A stretch of 32,904 nt of DNA, taken from the NCBI GenBank assembly GCA_003339415.1, contig PDHQ01000352.1, forward strand, positions 1-32,904, read 5' to 3'. Under the pieces are notes generated by a model, which saw only the letters and a program-made list of their open reading frames with translations, was not told the origin of the DNA and ran no database searches. The stretch comes from Ophiocordyceps camponoti-saundersi (nom. inval.) (Eukaryota > Ascomycota > Sordariomycetes > Hypocreales > Ophiocordycipitaceae). The translations under genes and the position numbers were made by a program. This document shows, one piece after another, positions 9,629 to 18,273 of this stretch; within the stretch, counting starts at the first letter, position 1, and every line of letters begins with the position of its first letter.

Positions 9629-12600
9629 ATGCGTGTCCTCGCGTCCGTCGGGGTCCTGGCGGCCAGCGGCATCTTCCTCCATGGCTCGCCTGCCCATGCA
9701 GCTGGCTACGGGTGAGAGCTCAATCTGACCTTTCGTAGGTGGCAGTGCTTTTCTGACGATGGTGCTCAGATCCTCCGACGGCGGCTCTGAGGCCGAAACC
9801 TATGGCGAGCCGAGCCGTGATACCCAAGGCGAAGGCCCATCTGCCACTCTGGAGAGCTTGCCGGACGGTCCAAAGTGTACGGCTCGGACGGACACGACTA
9901 CTGTCTTTATAACCGTCTACCCAACCAGCCCTGCATCTGCCGATGATTCCATCTCGGCTGCCAGTGCATCTGAACACGCTACCCACCACACTTTCCATCA
10001 TCACCCGGGCGGCCACTCGTCGCTCCATTCAGTCTCCATCTGGACCACCGTCACGTGGGACTTGTCTGGCGTCAGTGCTGGTGTCAACGGCGGATCTGGC
10101 TCTCCTTTCTCCGGCATTGATGCTACTGCTTCCTCTCTCGTGAATGGCGCCTCTCCAACGACGCACGACTCTCCTGAAGGCGACTACGGCGGTGCCACTG
10201 GTTCTGCCGCCGCCGCCGGTTGGCCGCGACCGACTGTTACGTCCGATGCCACCAGTCCTGATGAGAGTGGTGCCTCTGGCGGCGACTCGGTTTTGCCCTT
10301 TGGCACGGGCTTGTCGATTGCTTCCGATGGATCCCCTTCTGCCTACGGTTCCGCTCAAGAAGCTGAAGCCACTCCCTCCAATCACGTTTCTTTCGGTGAC
10401 GGAGGCAACTCTGCTCGGCAGACGGTGGTGACTGACACTGAAGTTCACTGGTACCCTGGACCTTCGGGCCCGACTCCTGTCACTGTTCTGTCGGAGCACA
10501 CCATCTTCGGAGCCGGCCCTGCGCAGGCCTCTGCTGCCGGTGAGCCTGTGACCTGTCTCACCACGACTGGCCCCGACGGGCGTACCACTGTGTTCCAGTG
10601 GCCGTCTGGAACCCCGCGAGCAAGCGTTGGCCCCGTGGTGTCGACTGCCGGTATGCCTGACGACAATGGCGATGCCGGCGCTCAGGCCTTCTCCACTCTC
10701 ATCGCTCCCGCCTCGGCTGGTGCTGCCTCGACGACGTGCACAACGTACACTGTTCTCGGTACTGATGGCGTGCCCACCGTCGTCCATTCGTCTTGGCTCG
10801 TCTCTCAAGCCGCCCCGGTCACCGCCGCTCCCGGCTCCCAGCCTTCCGGCGTCTCTGGCCCGGTTTCTGCCCAGAATGGCCCCAACGGCGCCGGCGTTAC
10901 GACCTGCACCAGCTACACTCTTCTCGGAACCGATGGGAGACTGACAGTCGTAGAGTCCACAGTCGTCCTTCCCGGAACTGCGGGCATTCAAGGCGGAGAT
11001 GTTCCCGGCGGAGCTCCATCTCAGGTAACGTCTTTGACGGGCGGGTCCGTTCCTGTTCAGCCCGGTGAACACCAACTTCCGGGAGGCGGCCATGTGACCT
11101 GCACCACCTTCACCGTCCTCGGTTCCGATGGCCGTCCGACCGTTGTCGACACCACATTTGTTGCTCCCGGGCCCGCCGCCACTCCGGTCACCACCATCGC
11201 CGCCGGAGACGTCTTCACGGGCGTGCCGTCGCAGATCACCGGCTCGGCCGTTCTTCCCCAGCCCGGAAGCCCTGATGCCCAGGGCGTCACGACATGCATC
11301 ACTTTTACCACGGTCGGGCCTGACGGCAAGCCGACTGCTGTCGAGTCTACCGTGGTAATCCCTGCAACGGTCGTGCCTGGAGGTGCCTTCACTGGTGCAC
11401 CCGCTCAGATCACCAATTCTGCTGTCCTTCCCCAACCTGCCGAAGGCGCTGGTGCCCAGGGCGTCACGACGTGTATCACCTTCATCACGGTTGGGCCTGA
11501 CGGCAAGCCGACTGCGGTCGAGTCTACCGTGGTGATCCCTGCAACAATCGTGCCCGTAGGCTCCTTCACAGGTGTACCCTCTCAGATCACCGACTCTGCT
11601 GTCCTTCCTCAGCCCGCCGCCGGAGGAGCGAGTGCTCAGGGCGTCACGACATGCATCACTTTCACCACCCTCGGGCCTGACGGGAAGCCGACTGTGGTAG
11701 AGTCCACCCTCGTGGTGCCTGCGGCAACGCCAGTGCCTGGAGGTGCCTTCACTGGTGCACCCTCTCAAATCACCGACTCTGCTGTTCTCCCCCAACCCGC
11801 CGCTGGAAGCGCTGGTAACCAGGGCGTCACGACGTGCATCACCCTCACCACTCTCGGGCCTGACGGGAAGCCAACTGTGGTAGAGTCCACCTTCGTGGTG
11901 CCTGCGGCAACGCCTGTGCCTGGAGGTGCCTTCACTGGTGCACCCTCTCAAATCACCGACTCTGCTGTTCTCCCCCAACCCGCCGCTGGAGGCGCTGGTA
12001 ACCAGGGCGTCACGACGTGCATTACCCTCACCACCCTTGGACCTGACGGGAAGCCGACCGTGGTCGAGTCTACCATTGTGGTGCCTACCAGCAGTGCCTT
12101 GTTCCCGGGCACCGTGCTCGGCCTCCCGCCATTCGCCAGCGCGCAGCCCTCCAATCTGCCACAAGGGGCTCCTCTGTTCACGTCTCTCGGCAGCCCCTTG
12201 ACCACTTGCCTCACATTTGACGTTCTGGGACCCAACGGTGCCGCCACACCTGTCGTTCGGACGGTCGTCTTGACGCCCTCGGCCGCTCCAAGCGTAACAA
12301 CACTTGGCTATCCCTCGATCACGGCGCAGCAGCAGGCAACGGATCTTCCTCAGGGTGTCCCGCCCTTCGCCCCCTACAATGGCAACGGCGCAATCACGAC
12401 TTCCCTCACGATGTACAGTCTTGGACCCAATGGCGTCGTCACTCCTGTCGTACAGACCGTAGTCCTGACCCCGAGCGCCGCGGCTCTCGGCCTGCCCACT
12501 GCGCCTCAGGCCCCGAACGCTTCTGGGTTGACGCTGCAGCCGCCCGGCCCGGTCGTACCAGTTGGCTCACCCACCACTTTGGCCCCTGGTGTTCCCAGTC

Positions 12601-14049
12601 TCAGCGCCTACGGACCGGACGCACCTGACGCCCAGTCCGTTGTGCCTCCTCCTGGTCTTGTGTCCGGACTCAACGTGGGGACTTTGACGGGACCGCTCAC
12701 GACTGTTCTCACCTTGGTCCCCGGGCAACTAGGCGCTTCAGGTGCCGCTGGCCTTCCCTTTCCCTACGACGGGTCCGCTGGCACGGGAGTCTCGGCGGCT
12801 GGTGTCGGTGCTCAACCCGGCGATGTCAACCACAACGGCTACGGATGGAGTACCCCCAGCGCAGGTCCCTATGGACCGTTGTCTTCGCCTGTCGTGCCCC
12901 AACCTCTCTTGACGGTGACGACGCTGCAGACTCTCACCTGGACCAACTTCATCCCGGAGCCGACGACGACGTACACCATGAACTTTCCCCTGACGACACT
13001 AGAGACGGTGACTATCTCTGCCCCGCTTGGAAAGCGTCTTCGCCGACGCCAGCAGAGGTTCGTCGGCATCATCTCCCTTTCGCCTTCACGAAAACTGACT
13101 TCGACACAGTTCCCTGCTCCTGGATCCCTCGTGGAGCAATGCCACCGCGTTTGTACCGCCCGTCGCGCCGGTTCCCACTCCAGTTCCGGACGTCCCTGTC
13201 TCGGCGGCCTCGCTCGTGCCAGTCGTTCCCAGTTCGGTGTGTCCCTTTGGAGGCAAGGTCGGCAATGTGACTGTAAACGTGAGTGCCGCACTTCGACGCA
13301 GAGCAAAGACAGGACATGCACTGACCCGCGCGCAGTTTGACGACGTCAAACCCGGCCCTCTGTTCAACCCCTCTGGGGACGTGTGGTTCTCGGAAGGCTT
13401 CCTCGTCGCACCTCCTGCGGCGCAGATCGCCCAGTCCTTTGTCCCGTCGTCTGGCGGTCAGCTCGTAGAGTTCGTGCCACCTTCGCTCGCCAGCTTGCCT
13501 ATCGGCCACCAGGGATCGGGTGACAGAGCGGAAGTGGGAGTCGGCCCCAACGCGCCCAAGCCCTGCTTCAGGTTCGACTTCTTCAGCGCCGAGCTTGGAT
13601 GCGCCGCCACGGCGGTCGAAGGTTGGTGTGAGTTCGAAGTAGCGGCCTACAGGTACGAACCTGCCGCCACATTTGAGCAGTCGATTGCCTGGTCGGAGAC
13701 GAAGCGTGTACCGGCCTGCCCCAGCTTCCCCAGCGGCAGCTGTGCCCTGACGCCGGTGACTTTTGAGGGCTACAACAACATCTCGTCGGTTCTCATCAAT
13801 GTCCGCGTCGGCCTCGAGATGCGGGCTTGGTGGGGCGATGACTTCAAGTTTGGCTGGACTGACAACAGCTGCGAAGCGGCGAACTGCCGGGCGCAGACGA
13901 CTCCGCAGCACGTCAAGCGTGAGACTGTCGAGCTGGCCCTTCGTCGCGGGATCTGGCACTGGACCTCTGCCGGCTTGCAGCGGCTGGACGATGACTACAT
14001 CAGGGAGTCGGCTTATTCAAGGGGGGTAAAGGGGTTGAGGATGAAGTAG
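9629..14049 (+). CDS. Large secreted repeat-rich cell-surface protein
   Basis: Predicted exons 9629-9711, 9770-13057, 13110-13278 and 13336-14049 give 1417 residues in a consistent frame. Introns are 58, 52 and 57 nt, each with a CTGAC branch and CAG acceptor. Exon 1 encodes a signal peptide (MRVLASVGVLAASGIF..., cleavage likely near the AHA-A site). Residues of about 30-285 are Ser/Gly/Thr-rich. About eleven repeats follow (around 285-935), each with a core like TTCITFTTLGPDGKPTVVES. A Pro/Gly-rich spacer then leads to a C-terminal domain (about 1165-1417) that opens with CPFGG and GNVTVNFDDV and carries many Cys. That end resembles uncharacterised domains found at the end of fungal Thr-rich surface proteins (possibly DUF7371; from memory). 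An adhesin or wall role is inferred. No GPI signal is seen. Confidence 0.82.
11284..12100 (+). repeat. Near-identical coding tandem repeats (about 177-183 bp period)
   Basis: The phrase GCGTCACGAC recurs at 11284, 11461, 11641, 11824 and 12007, so five highly similar units have periods of 177, 180, 183 and 183 bp, all multiples of three. More diverged units extend the array on both sides, from about 10530 to 12480. The high DNA identity of the central units suggests recent duplication or gene conversion. Confidence 0.92.
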
Positions 14050-14717
14050 GGCGAATGAATGAGATACGAGTTGCTGTGGGGGGGAACGATTTGCTCTGTT
14101 GACTGAAACGATTTGACGTGGATTTCTTGGAAGGCAGTCTGAGGGGGACTGCGACATGGAGGTAATTGCGAGGCCGAAGGCGGGTTATGTATGGAGATAA
14201 TGGCAAAAGAAATTGATTGCGCATGAAGGGTGTTTGCTGGGTCTGGCGGAGTGGTGAGAGTAGACGGGGGGAAGGATGGGTATTGGCGTTGGGCTCGTGG
14301 AGGGTGGTGAAGTGTGGTGTTTGTTGATGATGATGGAGAGGCGGTGGGTGGGTGAGTGAGTGGTGTTTTGTGTTGGAGAGAGGGGGGTGGGGGTGAGTAG
14401 GAGGTAGGACAGGTAGTCTACGGCTAGGTAGGTACGGTTGCTCATCAGACGAATGCAGTATGTACAGTTGACGAAGAACAGAGGTAGTGAAGACATGAAG
14501 ATGTCGATGTTTTACTATCAAGATTAGCAGAGAGAAGGGAAGGGAGTGCCTAAGTTAGTTAGTAGTAGGTGGGTGGTGGTTGGTGATGTGGGCCTGAAAA
14601 GAATGAGTGCAGTCTGGTCATGAAGGATGCATGTTTTCCTGAATCTTCATCTACGGTCTCGGTTTCGTCGTTGGTCTTGACGTCTGCCGGTGATTTGATG
14701 TCGAAGTCTGTTATGCT
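14050..14717. other. Convergent intergenic region with G-rich top strand
   Basis: This lies between the stop of the surface-protein gene and the stop of the RiPP-precursor gene. From about 14060 to 14420 the top strand is strikingly G-rich (GGGTGGGTGAGTGAGTGG-like, with a GGGGGGTGGGGG block near 14380). It could form G-quadruplexes. From 14717 to 14559 the minus-strand frame of the precursor stays open beyond its TGA (see findings). No other gene is supported. Confidence 0.55.
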
Positions 14718-14990
14718 TCATTTATAGCTCTGGATGGCGTCTTCCTGGAGATGGGAGGAGTCTCGCTTATAGCTTTGGATCATGTCTTCATGAACGTCTG
14801 TCATGCCTCGTTTATAACTCTGGATGGCGTCTTGATCGGCTATCATATAACACATTTAGTCAGAGTCAGGAACATGGCAACTCGAGAGAAAAGCAGCAGC
14901 ATGGTGTGATGGGCCCAACTCACGGTGAATAGGCTGAGCCAGAGCGACGGCCACCAGCGACAGGAGAGTGACGAAGTTGGAGCTAAGCAT
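14718..14990 (-). CDS. Putative Kex2-processed repeat RiPP precursor (dikaritin/ustiloxin-like)
   Basis: Exons 14990-14924 and 14839-14718 (minus strand) give 62 residues. The 84-nt intron has donor GTGAGT, branch CTGAC and acceptor TAG. Exon 1 encodes a clear signal peptide (MLSSNFVTLLSLVAVALAQP). Exon 2 is essentially three tandem 15-residue repeats with cores DAIQSYK, DMIQSYK and DAIQSYK. The first two cores are followed by Arg, making the dibasic KR site cut by Kex2 in the Golgi. The third ends at TGA. Signal peptide, acidic spacer, Tyr-containing core and KR is the architecture of dikaritin precursors such as UstA. Each core holds both Ile and Tyr, the residue types cross-linked in ustiloxin. 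The gene is divergent from a UstYa-like oxidase 401 bases away, which strongly supports the call. Product structure and activity are unknown. The small size and the TGA leave open partial loss of function. Confidence 0.82.
14721..14839 (-). repeat. Three 45-bp coding repeats in the RiPP precursor
   Basis: The Tyr codons of the three cores start at 14816, 14771 and 14726, exactly 45 bases apart. The core DNA (GCCATCCAGAGYTATAAA in copies 1 and 3) is nearly identical, while the 24-base spacers differ. This pattern fits selection on the core or duplication followed by spacer divergence. Confidence 0.93.
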
Positions 14991-15391
14991 GATGATGAAA
15001 TTCAGGGTCTGACGATGTGAGCGAGTTGAAGTTGTTGGGAAAGAGTTGTCTCCTATGGGAACGGTCTATGTACGCAGCTTTTATGCACACACGCTGGGGC
15101 CTTCATCATCGATCGTGGCTGGCCCATACGATGCGAGGTCTATCGATGAATAATGATATCAAAAGGTCACAGTCGTCAGTTGATGGCGCTCGTATCGGCA
15201 GAAATATTGCCTATATCGTATATATTAAACGTTATATCGAGTAGGTGGATGGTAGTTCAGCTTCGTATCATGGCGAGCGTTTGACGCCATGGTATAGACT
15301 ATAGAGGAAGACTGTCGTGATAACTCTACGTTTGGTCAACTCCTTTTTTCCCTCTCGACGGTCACGGAACTTGTCTTTATCGCCGGTAGAT
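14991..15391. promoter_or_regulatory. Bidirectional promoter of the RiPP precursor/UstYa pair
   Basis: 401 bases separate the two divergent starts. On the minus strand a TATA-like CATAAAAG lies at 15085-15078, about 90 bases upstream of the precursor ATG. On the plus strand TATATTAAA at 15221-15229 lies about 165 bases upstream of the oxidase ATG. The region is AT-richer than its flanks. A shared promoter would co-regulate precursor and modifying enzyme, as is common in fungal RiPP clusters. Confidence 0.6.
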
Positions 15392-16339
15392 ATGGAATCA
15401 TTAGATATGGAATCATCTGAGTCTCTCTTGACCGAGTTCGAGGGAAAGCACCCATTTCGAGAGCGACAAGCTCGGCGCTGGTGGCAGCACTGGGTCGTTT
15501 CTATCATCCTCTTGACCGTCTATAGCATCCTGCTGATACTAACCGGTGCCAACTTCTGGGGCTCAAACAAGGGTGATGATGGTGATGGGTTCATGACTTA
15601 CAGTATGTGAGGTACGCTGCTGGAAGCTTGGAGAGCAAAGAAAAAGACTAATTGCTGGGAAACCGTCAGCACCGGCCAGAGAAGCCGTCAAGTTCCATCA
15701 AGTCCGCTTCGACGGCTCTCTCGGCCTACGCAGCCGGTACACGGGAGAGCCTCGCGAAGAGACGGAGTCGTCATGGGGCCGACTCTTCCAGCACTATAAC
15801 ATCCGCTTCACGGCGGAGGAGATGCGAAGGATGAACCGCTCGGCGCTGGAGTTGCGCAACGGAGGGGGCTTCTACGGCCAGCTGAGCGCTTACCATCACC
15901 TCCACTGCCTCAAGATGCTTCGGCGGGTGGTGTGGCACGATCGATACAACGTTAGTATCGTCGAGATGAGGCATCACGCTGATCATTGCATTGAGGATAT
16001 TCGTCAGTCGCTCATGTGTCATGCTGATCTTTCCGTCGTCACTTTTGACTGGTTGCCTCGTAGACGGAAGCCTTGGCCTGACTTTCGTGTGGATCAGACT
16101 TGTGTTGATTGGGAGGCGTTGGATCAGTGGGCGGCTAAGAGGTCGTTTTCTATATTTGATCAGAAGACGTTGGTTCATCCTCAGCTTGGTTTGTTTTCCT
16201 ATCCTGTCTTTGTGATTTTGCTGTTGCTGTGGCTGATTGGAAGTGAGTAGGGATTTCGTTTCCGGAGGTTGATGGGAAGATTGTGGTTGAGGAGCGGGAT
16301 ATGGCTCCGGTGTGGCCGGCGGATGGTGACGGAGGATGA
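15392..16339 (+). CDS. UstYa-like (DUF3328) RiPP-modifying oxidase
   Basis: Exons 15392-15602, 15670-16188 and 16251-16339 give 272 residues. Intron 1 is 67 nt (GTATGT...ACTAAT...CAG, phase 1). Intron 2 is 62 nt (GTTTGT...GCTGAT...TAG, phase 1). A short cytosolic N-terminus is followed by one membrane helix (about residues 34-51, VVSIILLTVYSILLIL), so this is a type II membrane protein. The lumenal part has the family's two HxxHC motifs: YHHLHC (H146-C150) and HHADHC (H173-C177), followed by IEDIRQSLMCHAD. A family-typical PAREAVKFHQVRF segment lies just after the helix. UstYa-type proteins are copper-dependent oxidases that form the Tyr ether cyclisation in ustiloxin, phomopsin, asperipin and cyclochlorotine pathways. 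Both motifs are intact, so an active enzyme is expected. Without intron 2 the frame would end at 16250 with an atypical hydrophobic tail. Confidence 0.9.
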
Positions 16340-18273
16340 TGTATATATATAAAGAGAGAGAGAGAGAGAGATAGTTTGGCATACTTTAATAGTTCTCTCT
16401 TGAGGAGTTGTTCCGCAAACTTTAGAGCAGGGTTGTCGTTGTTGGCAAGCTTGATCAAGGGGTTGTCCTTGAGGAGTGCGCAAGGTGATAGTTGTACGCC
16501 TCATCAGAGTCTCAGACAACCAAAAACGTGTTCAGGAAATCCGTATACAGGTATTCATTCAGCTTCGTCAACCTATCTGGTTAGATAGACACTTGGTCAT
16601 TACTTGGCTGACCTTGGACGTACATGTGGTCCTATCATCATCTGCCAAGTACAATCAATATACGATTCAGCTTATACACGAAGGCGATGCTGAGAAATTG
16701 CCATGACAGCCGGCAGAGTATGAATACCCCCCATACAGTTTATGGCGTTTTTCTGGAGTTTACCCTCACCTGATTTTGCAAGGAGAGTTGTGTGAGGTGA
16801 TGTTTTCTTTTGCTGTGCTATTTTTGAGAGCGATTCCAGAAGTTGGAGGTTGGAATTAAACTTGATAAACAGGGTTTCGTTATGACGTTTTCGTGCCTCT
16901 ATATATACACTACATTGTGTATTATTATATATACACATATATTGAGACCTATAGACACAATCTTCTCGTCCCAAGTACTTGTCAGGTAAACTACCTAAGG
17001 TTGTGCCGAGAGGGTTCAGCTATGTTAGGTATTGGCTGCGCACAAGAAGAAGTTTACCACAGAGTTTCACAAGAGCTGGTATTTACATAATAGTGTGTCT
17101 CTTATCATCACCTTTTCAATCTTTGATTTCGAGACTCCGTTGTGACGGCGCTTTCAAAGGGTGGCTGTGTTATGGACAGTTCGGAGTCGGTCTGTTGTAG
17201 CAACTACCTGTATGTATGTAGTTACGAGTAGCCAGTCAGTTGCCCAGGAAGTTTTTACTTTTCTGGGAACTCGGTCAGCCAAGCCGAGCGACGCGGCTGG
17301 TCCGTTGAATCGTGTAGGTAGGGATGCGCACAGATATTGACTTGGGCAAGTCGGCTTTCACGGGGGAGCGCGGAGTAGATATAATGCAGGTTTTTATCTT
17401 TACATGAACTGGGATAATCTAGACTGGGATAGAACCGGGTTGCAGACGAGTTATTGGCCGGTGTTAAACGTTGCTCGTCTATAGTTGGTAGAACAACTAT
17501 CTATCGTGTTGAACATGAGCCGAAAGCTTCACTTTGCTACACAACACGCCTTGACAAGCACTGTAGTTGTAGGCCACATATGTATAACTTCCAGCCCGAT
17601 GGGTTAAACTATAAACGCCCTTTTCGCATGAAACGGGTTCAAGTTTCAATGGTTGATACCTACCAAAGTAGAGGAGGCAGTTGTCGACTCTTGTGTCCTT
17701 TTAAGAAGACGAAAATCGACTGGCTGGGTAGAATATCTATCTATAACGGATGGGCTATATATAAACAACTGGCTATATATGTACAGAATGGTTTATCTAC
17801 AGTATGGCCTCGACTTGTGATGGATATTTCCCGCTCGGCCTTGAGAGAGCAGAGTTTCGATACTGCCGCCCTTTTTCTACAGGGATCCGCCGGCGACTAT
17901 CTTTCTCACCTGCATAGGCTTCCTACCCGCATACACTCACTCACATACATAGGGCTCCTACCTACATAGGGTTCATGATTCATCAAGGTAAGTCCGGAGC
18001 TCATGTAGGATCTTTTCGCCAAGGACTTTAGATGTGGATTGACAAGAGCAAAAGGTGGATAGGTTGGTGCTATTCCGACCTGATGTCCTTCGGCCAACCC
18101 ATTCTCGGCTTCTCTGGCTGTCCGTCGATTGCTTTCCGATGACGATGACGATTTGCTTCAGGCCTATTTAAAGCTGGTGGTAGCTGAGGCTTGAGTTGTT
18201 GTTTGGACGGTGGTTTGTCGATCCTTCATCTTGGGGAAGAACCTTTTGACTTGTTATCGAAACCTGTTGAGGG
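16340..18273. other. Gene-poor AT-richer intergenic region
   Basis: About 1.9 kb with no supported gene. It begins with TATATATATAAA (16342-16353) and an (AG)9 run (16353-16370). There are scattered TATATA and TACATA stretches (16900-16950, 17756-17785). The longest open frame (17454-17969, +) has no signal peptide, no domain and a composition like random translation. The region may be decayed sequence beside the toxin-like gene, but no transposon ends or RIP-like pattern could be shown by eye. The last 110 bases hold the promoter of the next gene. Confidence 0.5.
18165..18172 (+). promoter_or_regulatory. TATA-like box of the enterotoxin-A-like gene
   Basis: TATTTAAA lies about 100 bases upstream of the ATG at 18274, a sensible distance for a fungal core promoter. 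A clear TATA box fits a regulated, possibly host-induced, gene. This is inference from sequence only. Confidence 0.5.

Noticed and set aside
9712..9745. A shorter first intron of the surface-protein gene ending at the CAG at 9744-9745
   Set aside because: It would be only 34 nt, too short for a fungal intron. The acceptor at 9768-9769 gives 58 nt, keeps the same frame and has a CTGAC branch 12 bases upstream.
10029..12164. A 711-codon open frame on the minus strand opposite the surface-protein gene
   Set aside because: It lies antisense to the Thr-rich repeats and is open only because the repeat codons lack stops in that frame. The product mirrors the repeat period and has no domain.
14761..14835. 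Short repeats of the 14.7 kb region as a CRISPR or satellite array
   Set aside because: The repeats are coding, in frame, exactly 15 codons long and belong to the RiPP precursor. CRISPR arrays are not expected in a fungus.
16189..16250. Reading the UstYa-like frame straight through to the TAG at 16248
   Set aside because: It would give a hydrophobic C-terminus unlike the family. GTTTGT, GCTGAT and TAG signals define a 62-nt intron leading to a hydrophilic, family-like end.
17454..17969. A 171-codon open frame on the plus strand in the gene-poor region
   Set aside because: No signal peptide, no domain, composition like random translation, no promoter or intron signals.
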